From: Janthinobacterium agaricidamnosum
GTDB lineage: Bacteria > Pseudomonadota > Gammaproteobacteria > Burkholderiales > Burkholderiaceae_D
Length of the DNA: 64,000 nucleotides
NCBI RefSeq assembly: GCF_003667705.1
Contig: NZ_CP033019.1
Location: forward strand, 6,262,001 to 6,326,000
Direction of reading: 5' to 3'
Below the pieces are notes generated by a model that saw only the letters and a list, made by a program, of their open reading frames with translations, made no database searches and was not told the DNA's origin. Within the stretch, counting starts at the first letter, position 1, and each line of letters starts with the position of its first letter. The position numbers and the translations under genes are program-made. Positions 39,514-48,700 of the stretch are shown in pieces.

Positions 39514-39592
39514 GGGGAGGGCGCGTTCGGGCCGCGTTGCTCAGTGTGAGCCCGATATTATCCCATGCGTTCCATTTCGCTGCCGGTGGGCA

Positions 39593-39889
39593 TTAATCCT
39601 CGGCGCAGACGGCCTGCAAGCCGTGCCGTGCCAGCAGTTTCCTGGCGGCCGCGATGGCGGACGGCGCCGGCTCGCTGCTGGCGCAGGCATAGATGTCATT
39701 GAGGATCGTCGCCGCATCTTTGCCCGTGACGGCGGCCATCAGCTCGGTCAGGTTGCGGTCGGAAAAGTGTTCATACAGCAGGGCCAGCACGGCGAAATAT
39801 GCCGTATCGGGCATGCCGCCGGGATAGGCGTCGCGCAACATGCGCGCGGCGCCGGACAATGTCGGGGGCAGGGTATCTGGCATGCTCAA
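39593..39889 (-). CDS. Small hypothetical protein
   Basis: 98 residues, helical, no signal peptide or membrane segment, no family recognised. The start TTG 39889 is supported by AGGAG seven bases upstream on the minus strand; the in-frame ATG at 39883 would have a spacing of 13. The N-terminal part TLSGAARMLRDAYPGGMPDTAYFAVLALLYEHFSDRNL looks well structured. It lies between the thioredoxin-like gene (divergent) and the HPP-CBS gene (same strand, 79 bases on). Confidence 0.65.
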   Translation of the reverse strand: MSMPDTLPPTLSGAARMLRDAYPGGMPDTAYFAVLALLYEHFSDRNLTELMAAVTGKDAATILNDIYACASSEPAPSAIAAARKLLARHGLQAVCAED

Positions 39890-40050
39890 GCGGCTTCTCC
39901 TGGGTGGTGCTCTGATACGTGCTTATATGTTTTCCGCATAAGCACAGTGCAATTAAATGGTGGATATTTCTTACAAGCAGGCATATTCTAGACAATCACG
40001 CCCGCTGGCAGCTGTTCAGCTGGCTTCACGATTTCTCTCAGGAGCCCTGC

Positions 40051-40563
40051 ATGCGCCTTTCCCGTTTCGTCGCCCCATTCTTTGCCAGCCTGCTGCTTGC
40101 CGGTACCGCTATTGCCGCCGCCCCCACACCGGCCAACCCGGTCGCCACGCCGCATCTGCCGTACAACGCGGCGGCCGACGCCAAGGCCGACGTGGCCCGC
40201 GCGCTGGCCGAAGCCAAGGCGGCGCACGTGCCTGTCTTGCTGATCTTTGGCGCCAACTGGTGCGAGGATTGCCGCGCACTCGACAAGGCCTTGAAGGAAG
40301 GCAAGAACGCCGAGCTGATGCAACAGCAGTTCAAGGTCGTCAAGGTCGACGTGGGTAACTTCGACCATAACCTGGACGTGGCGCAAGCCTATGGCAATCC
40401 GCTCAAGAAAGGCATCCCCGCCGCCGTGCTGGTCTCGAGCGACAACAACCAGGTGCTGTACGCCACCAAGGGCGGCGAACTGGCGAATGCCCGCCGCATG
40501 AGCGAGAGCGGCATCTATGATTTCTTTAAACAAGCCGCCAGCGTGAAAGCGCCGGCGATTTAA
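40051..40563 (+). CDS. Exported thioredoxin-fold protein
   Basis: 170 residues with a signal peptide (FASLLLAGTAIAAAPT). The redox motif is GANWCEDC (C71, C74), as in thioredoxin-like DUF953/TlpA-type proteins, and a cis-Pro is in KGIPAAVLV. It probably reduces or isomerises disulfides in the periplasm. CAGGAG at 40039-40044 sets the ATG at 40051; a longer start at 39919 was rejected. It converges on the chemoreceptor gene with 17 bases between stops. Confidence 0.85.
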   Translation: MRLSRFVAPFFASLLLAGTAIAAAPTPANPVATPHLPYNAAADAKADVARALAEAKAAHVPVLLIFGANWCEDCRALDKALKEGKNAELMQQQFKVVKVDVGNFDHNLDVAQAYGNPLKKGIPAAVLVSSDNNQVLYATKGGELANARRMSESGIYDFFKQAASVKAPAI

Positions 40564-40580
40564 GCGTTTTTCAAACTTCC

Positions 40581-42572
40581 TTAAAACTCTTCCCACGCAT
40601 CGCTGGCCGGCGCTTTCGGGCGCGCTGGCGTGGGCAGCATGGGCTTGTGCGCTGGCTGCCGAGGCTGCTGCTGCTGCTGCTGCTGCTGCGCCGCATGCCC
40701 CGTTTCTTCCAGCTTGAAAACGCTGACCACCTGCGCCAGGCGTCCCGCCTGGTCCTGCAGGGATTGGGCCGCCGCCGCCGCTTCTTCCACCAGCGCTGCA
40801 TTTTGCTGGGTCGCATCATCCATCTGCGTGACCGTGGCATTGACTTGCGCGATGCCCTGGCTTTGTTCCTGGCTGGCCGACGCGATCTCTCCCATCAGGT
40901 CTGCGACTCTCTGGACGGAGACGACGATGTCCTGCATGGTGGTGCCGGCCGAGTCGACCAGCTTGCTGCCCGCTTCCACCTTGCTGCCCGAGTCGACGAT
41001 CAAGTCCTTGATTTCCCGGGCTGCTGCCGCTGAGCGTTGCGCCAGGCTGCGCACCTCGGTTGCCACCACGGCAAAGCCGCGGCCCTGTTCGCCCGCGCGG
41101 GCCGCCTCGACGGCAGCGTTCAGGGCGAGGATATTGGTTTGAAAGGCAATGCCGTCGATCACGCCGATAATATCCGCGATCTTGCGCGAACTTTCCGTAA
41201 TCGCGCCCATCGTCTGCACGACTTGGCCGACCACTTCGCCGCCCTTGACGGCGTGGCCCGAGGCCGACACCACCAGCTGATTCGCCTGGCGCGCGTTGTC
41301 CGCATTCTGTTTCACCGTCGACGTCAGCTCTTCCATGGCCGCCGCTGTTTCTTCCAGGCTCGATGCCTGGGCTTCCGTGCGGGCAGACAGGTCCAGGTTG
41401 CCCGACGCGATCTGGCTCGATGCACTGGCAATGGCCCCGGTACTGTCGCGAACTTCGCGTATCGTCACGTTCAGCGACGCGACGAAGCGGTTGAAGGCAG
41501 CGGCCAGCGCGCCGACCTCGTCTTCCGATTCCACGGGCATGCGGCGGCTCAAGTCGCCATTCCCGCTGGCGATTTCACTGAGCATGTCCGCTGCCCGCGC
41601 GACGGGCGCGGCGATGGCGCGGCTGATGACATAAATGATGCACAGGGCGATACCGCCACCGACCAGGCCGGCAATCAGGGCGGCGATCAGGGCCGAGCGC
41701 GTGACATTGCCCAGCACTTCCGCTTCCGGCACTTCGGCCACCACATATAGATTGAGTTCCGGCACGAAGGACGCGGCGACGAACTGGCGTCCCGCAGGCG
41801 CGTCGTAGACGGCGTACGCGTATTTGTTGCCGGTCAGCAGGCTCTTGCTCAGGCTATCGCTAAATCCGGGTAAATCCTTGAGCAGGTGCTTGCCGTCGGA
41901 CAGGGCCGTGTCGCGGTGCACCAGCAGCACGCCATTGGCGCGCGCCAGGTAGACATGGCCCGTCTGGCCGATCTTGTAGCTGCGGATGGTGTCGGCCAGC
42001 GCATTGATGGACAAGCCCAGGCCGGCCGCGATCTGCTTTCCGCCCGCCGTCTGGCCGCGCGCATTCAGATAGAGCATCAGGTCGCTGGAATTGTCCGCCT
42101 TGTCGATATCGAGCGTGTAGGCCTTGTCGCCGGCCAGCAAGCCATAAAACCACTGGTCGGCGGCCTGGTTCTTGTCCAGGGTGCGCAGCAAGCCTTCCGT
42201 GGTGAAGTATTTGCCCGTGCTGGCGGAAGCCCAGTTGATCGAGGCGGCCTTGTTCTTGTCCTTGACCACGGTAGCGTAGCGCTGGAAGGTGGCGATGCCG
42301 CTGTCGGGCAAGCCGGCGTCTTCCCAGTCTTGCAGATAGACATCGTTGGCCATGGTTTGCACCACCGACAGGGGTTGGCTGATCTGGCGCAGCACGTCGT
42401 TGCGGATCTCGCCCACCTGGGCCGGCAATTCCTGGCTGACGACGCGCTCGCGCACGTAATCGCTGCTCATGCGCACGCTGAGGAAAGACGAGATCGCCAT
42501 GAAGAGCAGCAGGCACAAGCCCATGCTGAACAGGAGTTTTTTCTGGATGGAGAGGCGGCGGAGCAGAGACAT
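40581..42572 (-). CDS. Methyl-accepting chemotaxis protein with Cache sensor
   Basis: 663 residues. Membrane helix 1 is at residues 13-32. A periplasmic sensor (about 35-280) has the Cache-like pattern ending in [17 protein letters not shown]. Helix 2 is at about 290-312, then HAMP. The signalling hairpin tip reads [21 protein letters not shown] tail with eight consecutive Gln (encoded by CTG repeats at 40665-40688) leads to the C-terminal DAWEEF, like the NWETF pentapeptide that tethers CheR and CheB. Ligand unknown. Confidence 0.93.
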   Translation of the reverse strand: MSLLRRLSIQKKLLFSMGLCLLLFMAISSFLSVRMSSDYVRERVVSQELPAQVGEIRNDVLRQISQPLSVVQTMANDVYLQDWEDAGLPDSGIATFQRYATVVKDKNKAASINWASASTGKYFTTEGLLRTLDKNQAADQWFYGLLAGDKAYTLDIDKADNSSDLMLYLNARGQTAGGKQIAAGLGLSINALADTIRSYKIGQTGHVYLARANGVLLVHRDTALSDGKHLLKDLPGFSDSLSKSLLTGNKYAYAVYDAPAGRQFVAASFVPELNLYVVAEVPEAEVLGNVTRSALIAALIAGLVGGGIALCIIYVISRAIAAPVARAADMLSEIASGNGDLSRRMPVESEDEVGALAAAFNRFVASLNVTIREVRDSTGAIASASSQIASGNLDLSARTEAQASSLEETAAAMEELTSTVKQNADNARQANQLVVSASGHAVKGGEVVGQVVQTMGAITESSRKIADIIGVIDGIAFQTNILALNAAVEAARAGEQGRGFAVVATEVRSLAQRSAAAAREIKDLIVDSGSKVEAGSKLVDSAGTTMQDIVVSVQRVADLMGEIASASQEQSQGIAQVNATVTQMDDATQQNAALVEEAAAAAQSLQDQAGRLAQVVSVFKLEETGHAAQQQQQQQQPRQPAHKPMLPTPARPKAPASDAWEEF
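40665..40688. repeat. (CTG)8 microsatellite inside the chemoreceptor gene
   Basis: Eight perfect CTG units, read as CAG (Gln) on the coding minus strand, lie in the linker between the signalling domain and the CheR-tether pentapeptide. Slippage would change the number of Gln residues without breaking the frame. Confidence 0.9.
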
Positions 42573-42739
42573 GGAAGACCTTGGAGGATGGCCTGCACAA
42601 TAGACAGAAAGCGGGCAGGCGAGCGGACAGTATACCGGCCGCGCTGCGCGTCCCGCCGCACGAATGCTGCTTTTTGTTTACTTATGTTGCGTTGCGGCAA
42701 CGTACTTTCCCCATCTGCCCCGCATGGCCGGAAAACGCC

Positions 42740-43237
42740 TCAGGCAGGCAAGCCGTGGGCGATCAATTCCAGCGGCAATTCCGTGCTGCACTTGATTTGC
42801 TCCATGGAAAAGGCGGACGACACGCCCGTCAGTTGCGCGGCCTTGATGAGTTTTTTATAAAACGTGTCGTAGCCCTTGATGTCGGTGGTGACGACTTTCA
42901 GCAGGTAGTCGATGTCGCCGCTCATGCGGTGAAATTCCTGTACCTCGGGTAAGACGATGACGGCGGCGGCGAAGCGGCGCAGCCATTTTTCATCGTGCTG
43001 CCCCGTGCGCACGCTGACGAAGACGGTCACGGGCAAACCCACTTTTTGCCGGTTGACGATGGCCACGCGGCTCTCGATATAGCCGTCTTCCTCGAGGCGC
43101 TTGACCCGCTTCCAGCACGGCGTGCTGGACAGGCCGATCTTTTCGCTGAGGGCGGCGATCGACAGGGTGCCGTCCTGCTGCAGGGCGGCGAGGATGGCGC
43201 AGTCGAATTTGTCGAGCGAGGCGTTTGGTGAATTCAT
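42740..43237 (-). CDS. Lrp/AsnC-family transcriptional regulator
   Basis: 165 residues. Residues 8-60 are the Lrp helix-turn-helix (DKFDCAILAALQQDGTLS, then LSSTPCWKRVKRLEEDGYI). Residues 70-155 are the RAM ligand-binding domain with EVQEFHRMSGDIDYLLKVV. Such regulators sense amino acids. It is divergent from the cysteine desulfurase fusion across 167 bases, as in pairs where an Lrp-type regulator (CuyR/DecR type) responds to cysteine and induces a cysteine-degrading enzyme. That pairing is inference. ATG 43237 is chosen; a start at 43312 adds 25 residues unlike the family. Confidence 0.92.
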   Translation of the reverse strand: MNSPNASLDKFDCAILAALQQDGTLSIAALSEKIGLSSTPCWKRVKRLEEDGYIESRVAIVNRQKVGLPVTVFVSVRTGQHDEKWLRRFAAAVIVLPEVQEFHRMSGDIDYLLKVVTTDIKGYDTFYKKLIKAAQLTGVSSAFSMEQIKCSTELPLELIAHGLPA

Positions 43238-43404
43238 TTTAATATTCCGGTTTTTATGGCATGAACATGCTGCATAGTAGCGTAGTTGCAGTGTCTTTTG
43301 GCATATCTTCACGGGGACCGGCCGGTAGACTATCGAGATGGCCCAGCTGCCTGCGCTGCGCCTTTTTAACTGCGCCCTTTTTATAGAATATTCGGACTGC
43401 CATC

Positions 43405-45432
43405 ATGAAAGACATCTACCTCGACAGCAATGCCACCACTTGCGTGCTGCCCGCCGCCGTTGCCGCCGCCCGGCAAGCGATGGAGCAGGGCTATGGCAAC
43501 CCCAGCAGCACACATGCGACGGGTTTGCAGGCCAAGGCCATGATGGATGGCGTGCGCCAGCGTGCCAGCGGCTTGCTGGGCGTGGGCGACGGCCGATTGA
43601 TGTTCAACAGCGGCGCCACCGAGGGCATCCAGACGGCCGTGCTGTCGGCCCTGTGTGCGCTGCGCGAACGGCGCGACGCGGGCAAGCGCATCGGCAGCCT
43701 GCTGCTGTATGGCGCGACCGAGCACAAGGCCGTGCCGGAGAGCCTGGCGCACTGGAACCGTTTACTGGGCCTGAAGCTGGAAGTGCGCAAGCTGCCCGTC
43801 GATGCGCAGGGGCGCCACGACCTGCAGGCGCTCGATGCGCTGATCGGCGAGGCGGCCATGCTGTGCACGATGGCGGCGAATAATGAAACCGGTGTCGTCA
43901 GCGATTTGTCCGCCATCGCCCAGCTGCTGCAGGAACGCGGTGCCGACGCCTACTGGATGGTCGATTGCGTGCAGGCGCTGGGCAAGCTGAAACTGAACCT
44001 GGCCGCCACGCGCATTGACTACGCGCCGTTTTCCGGCCACAAGCTGTATGCGCCCAAGGGCATCGGCATGCTGTATGTGCGCGCCGGCGCCCCGTTTACG
44101 CCCTTGATGATGGGCGGCGGCCAGGAAGCGGGCCTGCGTTCTGGCACGGAAAACATGGCCGGCATCGCCGCGCTGGGCGCCGTGCTCGCCGCGCTGGACG
44201 ATGGCAAGACCTTCCGCAGCCACGCCGACCTGGCCGCGTTCCGCGAGCAGCTGGTGGCCAGCCTGGAACACGCTTTCCCCGGCATCGTGTTCAATATGCC
44301 GTTCGATCTGTCCTTGCCGACGACGCTCAATTTTTCCGTGCCGGGCCTGTCCTCGAAAGAGCTGCTGGACCTGTTCGACGCGGCGCGCGTGCGCGTCAGC
44401 TCTGGCAGCGCCTGTTCCGCCGCCAAGGCGCTGCCAAGTTATGTGCTGGAAGCGATGCACGTGCCGCAATGGCGCGCCAGTTCCGCCATCCGGCTGTCGT
44501 TCGGTCCCCTGATCGATGCGGCGACGGTCGCTTCCGCCTGCGCGCGCATCGAGCGCTGCGGCGAAGCGCTGCGCAGCAGCTGTCTGCTGCCGTCGGCGCT
44601 GGCGCCATCGCCGCAGGACGGCATAATCCAGCTGAGCGTCGACGGCCAGTGCACCTGGCTGCTCAGCGACGCCGCCAGCGCCAGTTGCGTCGTCATCGAT
44701 CCCGCCGCCGCGCTCGTGCCGCGTCTGGCCGCTTTCATCCGCTGCCAGCACCTGGCCTTGCGCGCCATCGTGCACACGACGGCGCCAGCGGACCATGGCG
44801 CCGCGCGTCTGGCGCTGCTGCAGGAACTCGCTATCGAGCAGGTGGGCCGCGTCGATATCGATGGCGAGCTGGCGCTGGGCCGGCAGCGGCTGCGCCGCAT
44901 CGAGTGCGGCGAAACCCATGTGTACCTGCTGGAGCAGCGCTTCGCCTTCATCGGCTCCCTGGCGCCCGAGGCGTTGACCCCCTTGCTGGATGCGGCGCTG
45001 CTGACGCAGGACACCGTGCTGTGCGCGTCCGGCGACGACGGCAGCATCTGCGGCACCGTGCGCACGGTGCAGAACGGTAGCGTGCCGGCCGCCGAACTGC
45101 AGCTCGACGCGGCCGCCTTGCCCGCCTTCCTGCGCCAGCATCCCGACGCCATCCTGATCGACGTGCGCGAAGCGTATGAACACGCGGCGTGCGCCGGCAC
45201 CGTGTTCGAGGGCTGCGAAGTGCGCAGCGTACCGCTGAGCCGCTTGGCGGGGCAGGTGGCGGCCTGGCTGCAGCAGCCGCAGCGCCCGCTGGTGTTTTTC
45301 TGCCGCAGCGGCAACCGCAGCGCACGGGCCGCCGCCTGCCTGCGCCGCCTCGGTCACGGCGCGGCATGGCAACTCAACGGCGGCATGGCGATGGCGGAGG
45401 CGACGCGCCATCCGCTGGCGATTGCGGCCTGA
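43405..45432 (+). CDS. Cysteine desulfurase - MBL-like - rhodanese fusion
   Basis: 675 residues in three parts. Residues 1-390 are a class V aminotransferase-fold cysteine desulfurase: the PLP lysine K213 is in SGHKLYAPKG and the catalytic cysteine C337 in SSGSACSAAK (NifS/IscS type). Residues about 405-550 follow the metallo-beta-lactamase/persulfide-dioxygenase pattern (CTWLLSDAASASCVVIDP), but the metal motif HxHxDH reads HTTAPADH (457-464), so it is degenerate. Residues 575-665 are a rhodanese domain with active C633 in CRSGNRS. The whole could move cysteine sulfur as persulfide to the rhodanese within one chain. An Lrp/AsnC regulator is divergent. Confidence 0.9.
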   Translation: MKDIYLDSNATTCVLPAAVAAARQAMEQGYGNPSSTHATGLQAKAMMDGVRQRASGLLGVGDGRLMFNSGATEGIQTAVLSALCALRERRDAGKRIGSLLLYGATEHKAVPESLAHWNRLLGLKLEVRKLPVDAQGRHDLQALDALIGEAAMLCTMAANNETGVVSDLSAIAQLLQERGADAYWMVDCVQALGKLKLNLAATRIDYAPFSGHKLYAPKGIGMLYVRAGAPFTPLMMGGGQEAGLRSGTENMAGIAALGAVLAALDDGKTFRSHADLAAFREQLVASLEHAFPGIVFNMPFDLSLPTTLNFSVPGLSSKELLDLFDAARVRVSSGSACSAAKALPSYVLEAMHVPQWRASSAIRLSFGPLIDAATVASACARIERCGEALRSSCLLPSALAPSPQDGIIQLSVDGQCTWLLSDAASASCVVIDPAAALVPRLAAFIRCQHLALRAIVHTTAPADHGAARLALLQELAIEQVGRVDIDGELALGRQRLRRIECGETHVYLLEQRFAFIGSLAPEALTPLLDAALLTQDTVLCASGDDGSICGTVRTVQNGSVPAAELQLDAAALPAFLRQHPDAILIDVREAYEHAACAGTVFEGCEVRSVPLSRLAGQVAAWLQQPQRPLVFFCRSGNRSARAAACLRRLGHGAAWQLNGGMAMAEATRHPLAIAA

Positions 45433-45776
45433 ACTGCTTGAACTTTCTTTCATGAAATATTGCACCGTGCCATCATCGGCACGGTGCATGTCGCGCCTTT
45501 TCTCCCGTTCATTTCCCACCGGCATTTTTCTGCCATTCAACACGCTGATTTCTTTGTTGAAACGTCCCTAAAACACGGAGTATGTACGCTAGCGCACGGT
45601 CTTGCCTGCGTCGCCCTCCTACGATGAAGTTCAGAAAATCTCCCTATACCCTGAGATTCGTCGCAACGCTCCGGCGCTTCGCTTTCCGTCTTCGCCAGTG
45701 TCCGATCGTGTTCTTCCAGACTGGGCCCGCATGACGGTGGCCGCTGGCTGCCTGCGCGCACCTAGCGAGGCTAAAG
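45433..45776. other. 344-bp intergenic region before the glucan synthetase gene
   Basis: No gene. It holds the hairpin at 45461-45488. A possible -35 box TTGAAA (45557-45562) is present without a good -10. The 3' half is the untranslated leader of the next gene; a plus-strand frame from 45602 has no family resemblance. Confidence 0.5.
45461..45488 (+). terminator. Hairpin after the desulfurase fusion gene
   Basis: TGCACCGTGCC (45461-45471) pairs perfectly with GGCACGGTGCA (45478-45488) around a 6-base loop, 28 bases after the stop. A pyrimidine-rich CCTTTTCTCCC follows about eight bases later, so it may be a moderate terminator. Confidence 0.55.
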
Positions 45777-48700
45777 TTGAAAGAGTACACAGCAGTTGTC
45801 ACGCAGCAGATCAAGGAACAGGTTTCCAAAGTCAAAGAAATCTTCCGCGACCATTCCCTTGCACCGGACACCTTCGACGCCGCGCGCGACGATGCCTTGC
45901 CCCTGCGTTCCGAGTTATTCAGCGCCATGCAGATGGCCGCCCACGGCAAGCACGTGGCCGCCGGCCATGCGGTGGGCAGGCATCATGGCCGCGACCGCCT
46001 GTTGGCGCGCCTGGCCGACAATGCGGCCCTCATCACGGCCACCGTCAACGAACTGACGGCGACTGTCAAAAGCGGGCGCCAGGTCACGCCCGCCTCGGAG
46101 TGGCTGCTCGATAATTTTTATCTGATCGAAGAGCAGATCCGCACCACGCGGCGCCACTTGCCGAAGAATTACAGCAAGGAGTTGCCACGGCTGAGTTCCG
46201 GCGTGGATGCGGGCTGCCCGCGCGTGTATAAAATCGCGCTGGAAATCATCTCGCACGGCGATGGCAGGGTCGACCTGGAAAACCTCTGCCACTTCGTCGA
46301 GGCTTACCAGGACGTGGCCACCTTGACCCTGGGTGAACTGTGGGCCGTGCCCATCATGCTGCGCCTGGCGCTGATCGAAAACCTGCGCCGCGTTGCCGCG
46401 CGCGTGGCCGACGACCGCATGCAGCGCGACCTGGCCAACACCTGGGCCGACCAGATGACGGAGATCGCCGAGCGCAATCCCAGCGGCTTGATCCTGCTCG
46501 TGGCGGACATGGCCCGTTCGAATCCCCCGATGACCAGCGCCTTCGTGGCCGAATTGTCGCGCCGCCTGCAGGGACAGAGTTCCTCGCTGACCCTGGCGCT
46601 GTCGTGGCTGACGCACAAGCTGGCCGAGTCGGGCCTCACCATCGAGCAGCAGATCCAGTCCGAGATCGGGCAGCAGGCGGCCGACCAGGTATCGATCGCC
46701 AACAGCATCGGCAGCCTGCGTTTTCTCGGCACCATGGATTGGCAGGAGTTCGTCGAGACCATGAGCGTGGTCGAGCAAACCTTGCGCCTGGACCCGGCCG
46801 GCACATATGGCTTGATGGATTTCGCCACGCGCGACAGCTACCGCCACGCCATCGAACGCATCGCCAAGCGCAGCGCGCGCAGCGAAGTGGAAGTGGCCGA
46901 GATGGCGGTGCAGCTGGCGCACACGCACGGCAATGGCAATGACGCGCGCCGCGGCCACATCGGCTTTTACCTGGTCGGGCGCGGCGTGCTGGTACTGGAA
47001 AAGCAGGCTGGCGCCAGACTGCCGTTCATCGAGGCGCTGCAGCATACGGCGCGCGCCGCGCCGCTGGCCAGCTATCTGGGCGCCATTGCGTTCCTGACCC
47101 TGGCGACGAGCGCCTTGCTGCTCGAGCGCGCCGTGCGCCATGGCGTGCAGGGCTGGCCCCTGGCGGCGCTGGGCGCGCTGGCGCTGCTGGGCAGCAGCCA
47201 GCTGGCCGTGGCCGTGGTGAACTGGCTGGCAACCCTGATGACGTCGCCGCATCCGCTGCCGCGCATGGATTACCGGTCCGGCATTCCGTCCGATGCGCGC
47301 GGCATCGTCGTGGTGCCGACCTTGATCTACAGCGCGGAAAACGTGGCGGCCCTGTGCGAGGCGCTGGAAGTGCGTTATCTCGCCAACCGCGACCCGAACC
47401 TGCGTTTCTGCCTGCTGACGGATTTTGTCGACGCGCAGGCGCAAACCCTGCCCGGCGACGAAGCCCTGCTGAACCAGGCGCAGGAGACCATCCGTGGCCT
47501 GAACGAGAAATACCGCGTGGAGGGAGCCGAGTTCAAGGACAACGGCGACCCGGCCGATCCGGAAGAGCTGGGCCATGCGGGGCCGTTCCTGCTGCTGCAT
47601 CGTCCGCGCCTGTGGAATTCGCAGCAAAACGCGTGGATGGGGCAAGAGCGCAAGCGCGGCAAATTGTCCGACCTGCACGCGTTTTTGCGCGGCGGCGCGC
47701 GCGACAAATTCTCGCTGGTGGAAGGCGAGTTGCGCGGCCTGCGTACGATCAAGTACGTGATCACGCTCGACACCGATACGCAGCTGCCGCGCGACGCGGC
47801 GCGCGAATTCATCGCCACCATGATGCACCCGCTGAACCGTCCCGTGCTCGACGCGGCCGGCACGCGCGTGGTGGCCGGCTACGGCATCCTGCAGCCGCGC
47901 GTGGCCGTGGCCCTGCCCAGCGCGAACGCGTCGCGCTACGAGCTGCTGTGCGGCGGCGAACCGGGCATCGACCCGTACACGCGCACCGTGTCCGACCTGT
48001 ACCAGGACGTGTTTTATGAAGGCTCGTTCATCGGCAAGGGCATCTATGACCTCGACATGTTCGAGCGCGTGCTGGGCCAGCGGCTGCCCGACAATAAAAT
48101 CCTCAGCCACGATTTGCTGGAAGGCTGTTATTTGCGCGCCGGCCTGCTCAGCGACTCGCAGCTGTATGAAGAATATCCGGCCCGCTACGACGCCGACGTC
48201 AGCCGCCGCCAGCGCTGGATCCGCGGCGACTGGCAGCTGATCGGCTGGCTGCTGGGCCGGGTGCCGGGCCGCGCCGGCAAGCGCGAACGCAATCCTTTGT
48301 CGATGCTGTCGCGGTGGAAGCTGTTCGACAACCTGCGCCGCAGCGTCGTGGCGCCGGCCACCACCGTGTCCCTGTTGCTGGTGTGGGGCTTCCTGCCGCA
48401 CGTGGCCTTCTGGAGCGCGGCCGTGCTGGCCATCATCTTCCTGCCGCCCGTGTTTTCGGCCCTGTACGATCTGCTGCGCAAACCGCGCGACACCCTGTGG
48501 CGCCAGCATCTGGCCGCGTTCGAACGGCGCTGCGGCGTGCAGTTTTCGCACGCCATGCTGACCCTCGTCTTCCTGCCGTATGAAGCGTGGATCAGCCTGG
48601 ACGCCATCGCGCGCACGCTGTGGCGCCTCGGTGTGTCGCACAAGCATTTGCTCGATTGGCGCGCCTCGAACCTGCACAGCTCTTCCGGCAGTCAAGCCGA

